From: Macrothele yani
Lineage: Eukaryota; Arthropoda; Arachnida; Araneae; Macrothelidae
Direction of reading: 5' to 3'
Length of the DNA stretch: 64,000 nucleotides
Assembly (NCBI GenBank): GCA_039090855.1
Contig: CM077024.1
Coordinates: 61,031,594-61,095,593 of the forward strand
The notes beneath the pieces are model-generated. The model saw nothing but the letters and a program-made list of their open reading frames with translations. It made no database searches and was not told the origin of the DNA. The position numbers and the translations under genes are program-made. Shown here one piece after another: positions 32,377 to 43,618 of the stretch. The stretch's first letter is position 1. Every line of letters starts with the position of its first letter.

Positions 32377-33392
32377 CATTAACTTTCACCCGCTGAACTT
32401 GGTGATTCCACAAATAGTAATATGTAACTGGCAAATAACTGGTATCCCTGCTAGTACAAATTATATTAATGATTTATTTGCGTCCAGTTCAATCTAGTAT
32501 GTCCATAAGAGCGTTTGGGGTCGTATGAAAAATACATTTCAACGTGTGCCGCTACGGCGGCGGAGTGATCTAGGCGCTGGCTTCTGACCACTTGTCGAGA
32601 AGGATCCTGGTTCAAATCCCGGTGAATCATGGACGTTGTACTTGACTTCTGGCACTGGCTGCCCCCTTCCCAGGAACCAGTGGCCCAAAATTGGGAATGT
32701 CCGACTGCTCATAGCCCACTGAATTGATCACAGTGGTCGTTAACCCCCCACCCCCAAAGATTGGGACGTGTCCATTGCTATTTGTTGTGGACCGTACAAA
32801 AAGTATGTTTTTGATATCAAGGTGTCCACTTCCATATAGGCTGGCCATAAAATGTTAGGGGACCGTACAAAATTGCACTTTTGTTTTCACCTTGTCAGCG
32901 CTTCGGTATATGGTTGAAGTATACGTATATATAGTTGGGCCATTTTAGCACGTAGTTTGGTTTATATAAAAAATCAAGATAATGTTACATTTTTACTCAG
33001 CTACAACACATTAATCCCAAAGGCTATTTGTTGAAACCTTTAATCCGCCGTGCTAATATTCACAACGTTAACATAACATGTCAAGTTATTAATGTTGCAG
33101 TTTTACCCTGTCACAAAACTTTAGTTACAAGACCTTAGGCGTAAACTTTTTTTAGGAATTTTTAGTCCGACGTTTTCATAAGGTTTCGATAACATGCCAA
33201 GGTTATGGTACTGCGTTTTGACTGAAGCACAAAAATTAATAAACAGGCCTTAAGCCATTTTAATAGTTTTCAATCAACCGTGCTCATATACATAAAATTT
33301 TCAGAGAAAGTCAAGTTTACTGTGTTGCGCATTTACTCGAGTACAAAACTATAAACAGCCATTAACTTTCACCCGCTGAACTTGGTGATTCC
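32377..33392. repeat. Direct repeat pair inside the MULE
   Basis: A perfect 32-33-bp sequence beginning cattaactttcacccgctg occurs at about 32377-32409 and 33360-33391, on either side of a SINE. No function recognised. Confidence 0.8.
32546..32755 (+). mobile_element. SINE, tRNA-headed, older copy
   Basis: The head has an A-box-like ggagtgatctaggcgctgg and a B-box ggttcaaatccc. The body (cactggctgcccccttccc, gaccgactgctcatagccca-like) and tail (cagtggtcgttaac) match the family but with many substitutions. No clear target duplication. Confidence 0.75.
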
Positions 33393-33979
33393 TCAATTCA
33401 TCCATTAACAAGTCTTTTAAGTGATTGTATGCTATGGTCATATTGATAATGTTTGATGACAAGTCAGGTTAATGATGTTGCACTTATTAAAGACTTAAAA
33501 AGGTGTAGAGGCTAGTAATTATTATTTGAAGTCTAAGTAAAAGCTCATTTTTAACTTGACTCGTCATGAAATCCTTGTGAATATGGCATTTATTTTATTT
33601 TGTACATTTTACAAAGCGTATGCATTTTTTTTGGCATTTGTTTTACTTTGTGTTGTACTTGTTACATAGCGTTTCGCATTTTTGTAATGCTTGTGACTTG
33701 TGATTGCATTTTGAATTTTTATTTGTTTCACATTTTGGATTGCATTTTGAATTTTTATATGTTTCACATTTTGGATTACCTTTTCACATTTTATGTTTTT
33801 GACATGCTATTTTGAAAATTTTGACTGTTTTAATTTTGCGTTGTGTTTTACATTCTTGCATCTTCGGCGGAATTACATTCTTGAAAAATTCAAATACAAG
33901 TTAGTAAAAGGTATAATTCAATTAGTGAGAAATACCAGCACATTTTAGTAAAGGGTAGAATTATATGAAATTCCTCTTA

Positions 33980-35400
33980 AAATGTCCAGCACGTTAACAT
34001 TGTCTCTGTGCACCAAAGAAGTTCGAATTCCTTTTTATGTTGCCAGCGTTTCTCTTCTGGGTGGATTTGTTGGAATCTGTGCTATCACTCTTTCGATTTT
34101 AGCCATAGTTGTTCTCTGCTCTTTCGCAATTTCACTGATTATTTCGTACAGTCACAGTTTTTTCTCTCCCAGAATTGTATTCCAGCGTCTGTCTAATCTT
34201 TCAAGTTCGTTTTGTGTTCTGGGAAAGCCAAATAAATTGTTTTCACTAACTGACCAAATTGTTGGCGGGAACAGCGGAGGGCTTCTGCTTGGATTGTTTC
34301 TTCTGCTTCCACGAAATTTTCCAAGAACATAATTTTCCTCAAACCACTGAAATACAGAATCTGCATATTCTAGTAAAATTGATTTCACTTCTTCAAAAGC
34401 AGCTGAAATGTCATCAGATGAAAAAAATGCGAGTGCTTGCAAATGTCTGACTTTGAGAGCAAACTCACTGTTTTCCTTATATTCCAAGGCTATCCAGAGG
34501 ATGGATATTCCTCAGCACATTTTTTTCCGAGATGAAACCAACAACATTTGTGTGTGCTGCTTCCAAATTCCTTTTTAGCAGCATTATAACGGTAGCTATT
34601 TCAAAATCTATTATTATGCGTATATTGTGGTGCAAGCTGAATAACATAGTCTGATGCATAGTCTTGTAAATCCTACAAAAATACTTTATAATAGTATTAT
34701 ATTATTTATACTTGCTGGAAAGTAACCCATAAACTAGTGGGACAAGTCTGTGCATCTCTGGATTCGTTTCAACCATAGCATGAATGGAGCATAATTGCCT
34801 AAAAAGGGTTGGACAAGTTTCAAATGTCCCATCCATAATCCAGAGGGGTGCTTCTTTAAACTTTCGTAAATTATTCTCTGTTAAAAATAAAATAATTCTT
34901 TGATGTCCAAATGCGCTATCTCTGCCAACAAATTTTGCACCATCTTCTCCTGTAAATTTATTGGGGCATCGATCCGTTCTGAAGTCGTAGGCTCCGCAGG
35001 CATGTCTTGGCATGTCTTCTCTTTTTTACAACTTGCCTTAGTGCATCCATATTAGGCATGTAAGCTGCATTTACTGTAGCCATTGACGTTGTCACGGTTT
35101 GAATAATTTGTGCAGGGGCTTCGTCCGTATTTCTCGCTTGTTCTTTTATTTGCGCTCTTGCAACAGCAGCATCACTATTCTCCGGTCTTGGAGCATGATT
35201 ATGTGGTTTCTCATTGCGCATCCTGTGTTCATCTCCAATAAGAATAGTACTAGCAAAACCAGTACAATTTCCATAATTTCTTTCAATACAGTGACAATAC
35301 CGTAAATCACCACGCACTCTGTTATGGCAAAATAAATACCCTTTCCATTTCAGCAAATCATTTTCTTTTTGTGAGTTAACTATTTATGTTGCATTCTTCA
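33980..35400 (-). pseudogene. FLYWCH/MULE transposase pseudogene
   Basis: Read on the - strand in several frames. The N-terminal FLYWCH zinc finger is at about 35380-35210: LLKWKGYLFCHNRVRGDLRY, then CHCIERNYGNCTGF and RNEKPHNHAPRP, with the Cys/His pattern kept. A linker ends at RQVVKKRR. After a frameshift near 35015 the MULE domain begins. IILFLTENNLRKF and LWIMDGTFETCPTLFRQL hold a catalytic aspartate, followed by LVPLVYGLLSSKYK. Further on are STHKCCWFHLGKK and the C-terminal block PPLFPPTIWSVSENNLFGFP and RTQNELERLDRRWN. Stops separate the blocks. A complete enzyme would cut the element out and join it to new DNA; this copy cannot. Confidence 0.85.
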
Positions 35401-35539
35401 TCTGCTTAGTGCCTTCGGAAAACAATGCACTTTCTCTTTCCAAAATATTTAGAATGATATATTTCCACTATTATCACTTGACAACGCACAACAAAGGTTT
35501 CAACAAGCACGTTCTCTGTTCTCCAGTCAACTACGAACT

Positions 35540-35763
35540 GCCGCCCAGGTGGCGCAGTGGTCTAAGCGATGGCCTCTGATCATTCGTTCGAACGGGGTCC
35601 GGGTTCGAATCCCGTGAGGCATGGATGTTGTGTTTGTCTTACGGCACTGGCTCTCTCCCTTCCCTGGAACCAGTGACCCTAAATTAGGGACGGGCGACTG
35701 CTTATAGCCCATTGAGTTGCTCACGGTGGTCGTTAAACCTCCAATCAAAAAAAAAAAAAAAAC
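35540..35763 (+). mobile_element. SINE, young copy with 9-bp target duplication
   Basis: A tRNA-like head (A-box tggcgcagtggtctaagcg, B-box gggttcgaatccc), a body with gttgtgtttgtcttacggca and ctctctcccttccctggaac, and an A-tail of about 18. The target duplication is CTACGAACT (35531-35539 and 35766-35774). It is inserted within the MULE, upstream of the transposase remnant. Confidence 0.9.
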
Positions 35764-36202
35764 AGCTACGAACTAATGAGCAACCATTCAATAAAACACT
35801 CAGAATACAGACAATCACGTGAAGCTTGTTCCTCCAGTTAGGGTTTAAGCGAAGTTCAAGATTTTCGTACCTGCGGTCACAAGAAGTGGTTAATTTTAAG
35901 GATCGGCATCTTATCTTTTGTTTTTCCAAAACGCAGAGGTATATGTATTTTACAGATGGGACGCTCTAGGCGGGGGATCAACAGATGCGAAGAACCCGGG
36001 AGCCAGGTTCCTGAGGCGGCAGCAGGCGCGGACTGGGCAGCTGTACTCTGGGCCGGTAGGCGTCATGCTAATTCTCAAAAATAAATTCACATTTTTTGTG
36101 TTGCACCATGCGTATGAAAGAAAATTGTTATACTGAAAAGACAATTTGTTTACCCCGTAACATATTAAACGAAACCTACGTCCCTACGTCCCTACGTGCC
36201 AA

Positions 36203-36661
36203 ATGATCTGTAAGCCAAACACAGTTTTTCATGCAACACCTTCCCCCGACTTTCTAAGTTCAGATCTGTCTCGTTCGACTTATTTCCTGTATCGCCCCTC
36301 TCTTTCGCTAATTGCAGTTAATTGCCGTGAAATTGGTGTTTTACGTTGGCGTGTATTGCCGCCTGTCCTGAAGACTATAGTGAAAGCGGTGAACCCCAGG
36401 GGAAAAGTATTCCATCAAAAGCAACAGATATCCAATGCGAGAGCAAAACTTTGTTCGTTGGCATTACATCCAAGCAACTTAGGCGAAGTAGGAAGTGTGT
36501 TTTTCTACTGCGACACCAGAAGATTGTCGCGAATGCTCAGGAAATTACGATACAGATGTGTCCTTAAGACTTCTCTTTTAAGACGTCCAAAGGCCGGCAC
36601 TAGGGGATGGGGAGGAATACAGTGCGGATGCTTTTTTTTTGTTGCAGTTAGAAATTCTTAA
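36203..36661 (+). CDS. Hypothetical ORF, 152 codons
   Basis: Not recognised. An open frame within the central part of the MULE, on the strand opposite the transposase. It has a Ser/Arg-rich N-terminus and basic C-terminal half (RRLSRMLRKLRYR). It could be a passenger fragment carried by the element or a chance ORF. Confidence 0.15.
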   Translation: MICKPNTVFHATPSPDFLSSDLSRSTYFLYRPSLSLIAVNCREIGVLRWRVLPPVLKTIVKAVNPRGKVFHQKQQISNARAKLCSLALHPSNLGEVGSVFFYCDTRRLSRMLRKLRYRCVLKTSLLRRPKAGTRGWGGIQCGCFFFVAVRNS

Positions 36662-37139
36662 GCTCATTCTTCCTTAAAACTTTGCCTGGTTACCAGTAAG
36701 TACTGTCTCATGCCTCAACCATGGCACAGATTTGTTGTTTTTGTTTTCATTATTTGAGTTAACAGCGGGAAAATATCTGAACTGCGTTGTTTCAGTTGGA
36801 AATATTTTTTACTTCAGCAACAGGGCTTCACGTATAATTGCAAAATACTTCGATAGAATAAACATACCTTACATAAAGAGTTTACATGAGAAAATAGATT
36901 AATAATAAGGAAAATATTCTAAAACCAAAAAAAGAAATTGCGGAACCGAAAAAGCTAGGTAGAGGAAACAAAAGGCTCTAAGAAAACGTTCATATTTAAA
37001 GAAACCTGTAGTCGCTTAATGAGTAAGTGGTATAACTCAATACAAAATCATGTGCTGTATTTGAAAAAAAAATTAGAAGCAAGTAGGCATCGTGACTGTC
37101 CACAGTTTCCCCTTTTCATCCTGTCGACATTACAACCAC

Positions 37140-37290
37140 CACAGAAAAGAAAAGAACAAAAACATAACAAAAACACCCATACAAAGTAAAATGCCCAAAA
37201 CATAAAAAGAAGTACCCACACAAAATGAAATGCCCAAAACATTAAAAAAACTGCAACCACATGAAACAAAATACCCAAAACATGGTAAGA
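37140..37290. repeat. A-rich tandem repeat, 3 units
   Basis: Three imperfect units of about 45-60 bp share aaaatgcccaaaacat and acccacacaaaatg blocks. Confidence 0.7.
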
Positions 37291-37564
37291 AATTCTGTTT
37301 AAAGCACAATGAAGGTATACGATAGGAGAAATATATGTTTTTAAAACTTACTACAAGTGTCAAAACTGAAATAAAAAGAAAGAAAAAAGAAATATTCCAA
37401 ATTTCATTGTTACTTTAGATATTTTGACCTGTTGACATTTCGTAAATTGTACTTGTACTCGGTCAAAAATATTACTTACAAGGACACTTTAGTAACTTTT
37501 AATAGCTGTGGTCGTATTTATAAGGTTTGCATAACAAATCAAGTTAATAATGTGGCGCTTTCAC

Positions 37565-39600
37565 TTACCGTCTCCCGCTAAGTTAGAGTTTCATGACACA
37601 AAATTTGGTGGTTCTGAATTGAAAAATAAAGATTTTAAGAAAATTTTGTATGTTTTGGGGGGGGGGGGTCTTAGCCCCGGGCCTTGATCCGTTCCAAAAA
37701 ACCTTCTACCGTCTAAGTTAGAGTACCATGAGATAAAATACAAAATTTGGTGGTTCTAAATTGAAAACTATAGATTTTACGAAAGTTTGTGTGTAGGGGG
37801 GTAACCACCCTTTACCCGACCCGTTCTGAAAACCGTCTACCGTTTAATTTAGAACACCATTATATAGTATACCAAATTTGGTAGCTCTAAATTGAAAACT
37901 TTAGTTTTTACGAAAAATATTTATGGGCGGAGGGACTCTGACCCCGCGCCCGACCCGTTCCAAAAACCGTCTACCGTCTAAGTTAGAGTACCATGAGAGA
38001 TAATGCCAAATTCGGTGGTTCTAAATTGAAAACTGTAGATTTTACGCGGCTTTTTTATGGGGAAGGGCTTTACCCCGGGCTCCAACTCCTTCCAAAAACG
38101 GTCTACTGTCTAAGTTAGAGTACCATGAGATAGTATACCAAATTTGGTGGTTCTAAATTGAAAACTGTAGGTTTTACGAAAAAGTTTTTATTCGAGGGGG
38201 GGGGGGGGTTGGTCTGATCCTCCGGGCTCCAACCCATTTCAAAACCCGTCGGGCGTCTAAGTTAGAGTATCATGAGATAGTATACCAGATTTGGTGGTTC
38301 TGAATTGAAAACTGTAGTTTTTAAGAAAATTTTGTATGTGGGGGCTCTGACCCCCGGGCCTTGATCCCTTCCAAAAACGGTCTACTGTCTAAGTTAGTGT
38401 ACCATGAGATAGTATACCAAATTTGGTGGTTCTAAATTGAAAACTGTAGATTTTACAAAAAAAAATTATTCGGAGGGGTCTGGCCCCGCGGTCTCCAACC
38501 CCTTCCAAAAACCGTCTAGCGTCTAAGTTAGAGTCCCATGAGATAGTATACCAGATTAGGTGGTTCTGAATATAAAACTGTAGTTTTTAAGAAAATTTTG
38601 TATGTGGGGGCTCTGACCCACCGGGCCTTGACCCGTTCCAAAAACGGTCTGCCGTCTAAGTTAGAGTACTATGAGATAGTATACCAAATTTGGTGGTTCT
38701 AAGATGAAAACTGTCGATTTTACGAAATTTTTATGAGGGGGGGGGTTGACCCCCGGGCTGCAACCCCTCCAAAAAAACCGTCTAGCGTCTAAGTTAGTGT
38801 ACCATGAGATAGTATACCAAATTTGGTGGTTCTAAATTGAAAACTGCAGATTTTACAAAAAAAAATTATTCGGAGATGGGTCTGACCCCCCGGTCTCCAA
38901 CCCCTTCCAAAAACCGTCTAGCGTCTAAGTTAGAGTACCATGAGATAGTATACCAGATTTGATGGTTCTGAATTGAAAACTGTAGTTTTTTAAAAAAATT
39001 CGTATGGGGGGGCTCTGACCCCGGGCCTTGACCCGTTCCAAAAACGGTCTGCCGACTAAGTTAGAGTACCATAAGATAGTATACCAAATTTGGTGGTTCT
39101 AAGATAAAAACTGTAGATTTTACGAAATATTTTATGAAGGGGGGCCCGACCCCGCGGGCTCCAACCCCTTCCAAAAACCGTCTAGCGTCTAAGTTAGAGT
39201 ACCATGAGATAGTATACCAAATTTGGTGGTTCTAAATTGAAAACTGTAGTATTTACGAAAAAGTTTTTATTCGGGGGTGGGGGTTCTGACCCCCGGGCCC
39301 CAACCCCTTCCAAAAACCGTCTAGCGTCTAAGTTAGAGTACCATGAGATAGTATACCAGATTTGGTGGTTCTGAATTGAAAACTGTAGTTTTTAAAGAAA
39401 TTTTGTATGTGGGGGCTCTGACCCCGGGCCTTGATCCGTTCCAAAAACGGTCTACTGTCTAAGTTAGAGTACCATGAGATAGCATACCAGATTTGGTGGT
39501 TCTGAATTGAAACTGTAGATTTTACGAAAATTTTGTATATGGGGGCCTCTGACCAACCGGGCCCTGCCCCGTTCCAAAAACCGTTTACCGTCTAATATTT
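37565..39600. repeat. Right inner tandem repeats, about 16 units
   Basis: The hallmark (t)ctaagttagagtaccatgag recurs about every 130-140 bp (for example near 37708, 37978, 38110, 38256, 38388, 38522, 38655, 38785, 38925, 39188, 39326 and 39457). Each unit also has taccaaatttggtggttct, ttgaaaactgtagattttac and a G-run of variable length. More than twice as many units as in the left arm. Confidence 0.95.
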
Positions 39601-39724
39601 TTAGTGCCAAAGAAAATCGTAATATTCCTATCCTGTCTGCGTGTCCAAACTTTATAAATTTGATCAGGGAGCAAGACGTTCGAAATCCTACGTTTTCCTG
39701 CATTCGTTTTGTATGTAACCAAAA

Positions 39725-39990
39725 TCTGTAAACGCGACGAATTGACGTAGTCGACGAATTTGTCCGCGACGAATTGACGCGTCGACGAATTTGACGCGCG
39801 ACGAATTGACGCGCGACGAATTGACGCGCAACGAATTGTCGTAGTCGACGAATTGACGCGCGACGAATTGACGCGCAACGAATTGTCGTAGTCGACGAAT
39901 TGACGCGCGACGAATTGACGCGCGACGAATTGACGCAGGCGACGAATTGACGTAGTCGACGAATTGACGCACGCGACGAATTGACGTGAC
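39725..39990. repeat. Right outer zone of short tandem repeats
   Basis: Repeats of cgacgaattgacg with spacers gcg or tagt, the inverted counterpart of 30613-30830. Confidence 0.9.
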
Positions 39991-39991
39991 A

Positions 39992-40205
39992 CCCCGGTGG
40001 CACAGTGGCCTAGGAGCTGGCTTACGATAATTCGTCAAAGAAGGATCCGGGTTTTAATCCCGTGAGGCATGGATGTTGTGTTTGTCTTACGGTGCAGGTT
40101 CTTTCCCTTCCCTGGAACCATTGGGCCTACATTATTGACGGGCGACTGTTACAGCCTTATTGAGTTGCTCACGGTGGTCGTTAAACCTTTAATCAGAAAA
40201 TACAA
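39992..40205 (+). mobile_element. SINE, split by the foldback MULE
   Basis: Starts with the 9-bp duplication CCCCGGTGG, which stands next to the MULE end. It continues with cacagtggcctaggagctgg, the B-box region, the usual body and a short A-rich tail. Its first bases also lie left of the MULE at 30600-30608. Confidence 0.8.
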
Positions 40206-40447
40206 TCACATTATTCGGAAAATGTTCCTTAAAGCGGAAGATATCCAAAGTGAAATGCATTCTTTACTTCGAACAATCTGTATCAGAAATATAAAGAAAA
40301 ATGTAAATATGCGTTAACGCTCTTAAGTTGTAGAACCGTTCGCTATGAAAAAGTACAAAATACATGCAAAATGCTGTCCACAGGGGAAGCTATTGGATGA
40401 GAAAAGAAAATTTGAAGTAGGACATTTACAAGCTGATATATGCATGT

Positions 40448-41200
40448 GTGGCTTTTTCTTGAAAAAGGAGTTCAAGATGAAAAATCCTTCTGCCTCTGCA
40501 AACTCAACGAGAGTATTTCCACGCTGGTTTCTGTTGCCGTGACCGAATTTACCTACTGAAGTTTCATTCTGTTGCCGTTGCCCTATTTTTGCATTGAAAT
40601 CTCCCATAATTATCTTCAAGTGCTGCTTACCTTTATTATTTAGATGACGAATTTCCCTCATAAAATTCTTCAATTTCTTCTTCAGGATGACTTGTGGTGG
40701 GTGCATAAGTTTGAATAATCTGAGCCTGGTATCTTCTCGATAGTTGGATAACGAGTCGTGCAGCTCTGTCAGAGGAACTTTCAACTTCTACCACTTTATC
40801 CTTCAGTTTCTTGTTTATTATAAATCCAACACCACTAGTTCTGCCAGTATCTGTCCCACGATAATAGAAGAGATGTCCACTTTTCAGTTCAATGAGATCT
40901 TCTCTTTCTCCTTACCTCACTTAGCCCGACGATGTCCCACTTGATTCTTTAGAAGTTCCTCTTCCAATTCAAGAAGCCTTGAATCAGAAGATAGGGAGCG
41001 TCCGTTATAGGTAGCCAAGGTCAGCATCAAATGGCAGCCTAGTCCGGTCCTCCGGGGATTCTTAGCACCCTCTGCCTTCATGTCGCACTGGCCGCTGCCT
41101 TGGCCAGGTACATTCCAGCTGCCGGAGACTGAGGGCCAAGATTTAAGTTGTAGAGTCATTTTGGAGGTGTTTGGGCCATAACTCACCACGCTGGCCAAGC
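40448..41200 (-). pseudogene. RTE endonuclease (APE-type), inverted segment
   Basis: The - strand reads LATYNGRSLSSDSRLLELEE (start of the apurinic-like endonuclease, with N), then after a frame change the SEVRR-equivalent and TGRTSGVGFI-like region. It then reads QTYAPTT in the QIIQ context and KIIMGDFNAKIGQRQQNET (catalytic D and N), ending at FAEAEGFFILNSFFKKKPH. This nuclease nicks the target DNA to start target-primed reverse transcription. At least two frame changes occur. The orientation is opposite to the reverse transcriptase part. Confidence 0.75.
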
Positions 41201-41369
41201 GGGTTGGTGAGTGTGGGATAGCATTTCCTCTGATCCCGATGGTATAGTTATACCGCTATTGGCGGTCGTCAGAGCCCCTTTAGTGGGAACAGGATGCACC
41301 ACGAGAAGGCGGGGTTGACATTTGTCAAGGAGAGGCTGTGATGTTACGCATCACCTGACCTTACATGAC

Positions 41370-43614
41370 CATCACCTGACCTTACATGGAGACATCCAAT
41401 TGGAACGACAAGTGAAATTGATTTTATTATGTGTAACAAAAAATTCGTCATCGAAGACTGCAGTGTGCTGAACAAGTTCAACACAGGTAGTGACCATAGA
41501 TTGGTGAGATGTAAGATGCACCTCAACACTAAACTGGAACGTGGCAAGCTCATAAGACAAACAAAATGTATTGACATAACCAACCTTAAAAACACCATAA
41601 TACTTTCAAGTTGGAACTGAAAAACAGATTCTCTGCTTTAGAAAGCCTAACATCGGAAGAAGTGGATATTTCGGAAGTTAACAGAAAAGTAACCAAAGCT
41701 CTAATGGAAACAGCAACAAAATTAGCTGGGTCTAAGAACAAGTTGCATGTGAACAAATTATCAGGAAAACCAAAATGTTGATGCAAAAAAAAGAAGAGAG
41801 ATGAGGACAACTAAAGAAGATGTGACTTCCAAAGTGGAATATATAGAGCTATGCAAGACAACACGAAAAAGTATCACTGAAGACGTAAGGAAATTCAACT
41901 GTGAGCTAGTGAGGAAAGCAATTGAAAACAACCAAAGCCTTAAGATAACAAAGGGACATCTCAGTAAGGGAAGAAAACAGATTATGGCTCTGAGAAAAGA
42001 AGATGGTTCTATAACAAGAAATAGAGGCGAAATTTTGACAAGAGTGAAAGATTTCTACTCCAAATTATATGAAAAGGATGATACATGTACTCCAGACATC
42101 ATGAAAGGTACCAGAGTTCTTCCAGTCCTCCCAGCAGAAGTTGCTCATGCAATCAAGAACATGAAGCGGGGGAAAGCTCCAGGAGAAGATGGAATTACTA
42201 TAGACATCATACATGAAGCAAGTGGAGAAATCGAAACAGTACTCGCCCAGATTTTCACTGATGCCTTAATGAAGGAAAGATTCCTGAGGATTGGAACAAT
42301 GCTACAATGATCCTGCTACATAAAAAAGGTGACATTGAGGATCTCAGGAACTACAGACCTATCAGCCTCCTATCAGTGGTTTATAAAATCTTCACTAAAG
42401 TTCTTTCACACCGCTTGAAGGTAACACTGTACATGGCTCAACCGAGAGAACAAGCTGGATTCAGGAGTGGCTACAACACAATAGATCATATCCACGTACT
42501 GAGAGAACTAATTGAAAGAGCGAGGGAATATGAACTTCCATTGTGCATGGCTTTTATCGATTATGAAAAAGCCTTTGATTCAGTGAAACCATCAGCAGTT
42601 ACCACGGCTCTGAAATCCTGCGGTATTCAAGATGCATACATTAATATTATTAATAACATCTATGAAAATGCAAGTGCAAAGATTCGGCTGTTTGAAAATA
42701 CAACACACATAAAAATTGGAAAGGGAGTGAGACAAGGTGACACCATATCTCCGAAGCTCTTTAATGCCACATTGGAAAATGTCTTTCAATCACTGAACTG
42801 GGAAAACAAAGGGATAAAGATTAATGGAGATTATCTAACCCACCTTCGTTTTGCTGATGACGTAGTCATTTTTGCAACTACCCCATCAGAGCTGCAGAGT
42901 ATGATCCAGGAACTTGCTGACAAGAGTAAAGAAGTGGGATTAAAAATGAACTTTCAGAAGACAAAAGTGATGTTCAATGCTTTTACAAGAAATGAAGATT
43001 TATCGATTGATGGAGAAAACTGGAGATAACAGATACGTATGTTTATCTTGGACAGCAGATATCAAGTGAGGGTCACATTGATGAAGAAATTAATCGGCGT
43101 ACAAAACTTGCCTGGAGAGCTTTTTGGAAGAAACAGCATAATTTTCAAGAGCAATATGCCATTATGTCTTAAAAGAAAAGTGTTTGATCAATGCATCCTT
43201 CCAGTGCTTACGTATGGTGCAGAGACGTGGACCTTAACTAAAAGAGACATACAAAGGCTGCAGACAACTCAAAGTAGCATGGAGAGGTGCATGCTTGGTA
43301 TAACAAGGAGAGATAAGAAGAGAAACTCGTGGATCCGAAAAATGACGAGAGTGGAAGACATCATGATCAAGGTTAAATCCCTGAAATGGCAATGGGCTGG
43401 ACATACTGCCAGAAGGACAGACCATCGATGGACAGCCGAAATTTTAGATTGGATTCCAAGGGACAGGAAAAGACCCAGAAAAAGACCACATGGGAGATGG
43501 GTGGATGAAATTCGTAAATATGCGGGAGTGACATGGAGGAGACTGGCACAAGACAGACCGTTGTGGAGGAAACTTGGGGAGACCTTCGTCCAGCAGTGGA
43601 TTGATAATGGTTGA
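41370..43614 (+). pseudogene. RTE reverse transcriptase
   Basis: Begins with the last endonuclease motifs (SEIDFIMCN, GSDHRLVRCKM). The RT linker is at 41801-42310 (PAEVAHAIKNMKRGKAPGED). A frameshift near 42290 leads into the RT core 42307-43029: LHKKGDIEDLRNYRPISLLS, AGFRSGYNTIDHI, AFIDYEKAFDSV (motif A), VRQGDTISPKLFNATLE (motif B) and LRFADDVVIF (motif C, FADD intact). After another frame change near 43030-43170 the thumb region follows (VLTYGAETWTLTK, WQWAGHTARR, RPRKRPHGRWVDEIR). About 190 C-terminal codons are open. Catalytic residues are kept, but frameshifts and a stop make it inactive. Confidence 0.9.
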
Positions 43615-43618
43615 CAAT

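Larger units (their letters stand above)
30609..39991 (-). mobile_element. Foldback-type MULE, 9.4 kb
   Basis: Long, unequal terminal inverted repeats bound the element: left about 30609-31850, right about 37565-39991. Each arm has an outer zone of short cgtcaattcgtcga-type repeats and an inner zone of roughly 115-140-bp tandem repeats. The 210 bp joining the two zones (30830-31040 and 39525-39735) are closely matching inverted copies. A 9-bp target duplication flanks the whole. The 5.7-kb centre carries a decayed FLYWCH/MULE transposase gene on the - strand and two later SINEs. The architecture resembles Drosophila foldback (FB-NOF), where the transposase is also MULE-related; the kinship is my inference. 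Confidence 0.8.

Noticed and set aside
33982..34332. + strand ORF with two hydrophobic segments
   Set aside because: It is the complement of the MULE transposase C-terminal block, which is recognisable on the - strand.
35527..35748. ORFs reading NSMGYKQSPVPNLGSLVPGKG and similar (also at 46619, 46687, 53601, 32627)
   Set aside because: All are translations of the SINE body in one or the other direction; the shared peptide only reflects the repeat.
37048..37363. Hydrophobic Phe/Trp-rich ORFs that look like membrane proteins
   Set aside because: They are reverse translations of an A-rich tandem repeat (37140-37290), with no other protein signal.
39464..40038. Arg/Val/Asn-repeat ORFs (NSSRVNSSRVNSS, IRRASIRRASIRR), also at 30546-30972
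   Set aside because: They are the short tandem repeats of the foldback arms read in three frames.
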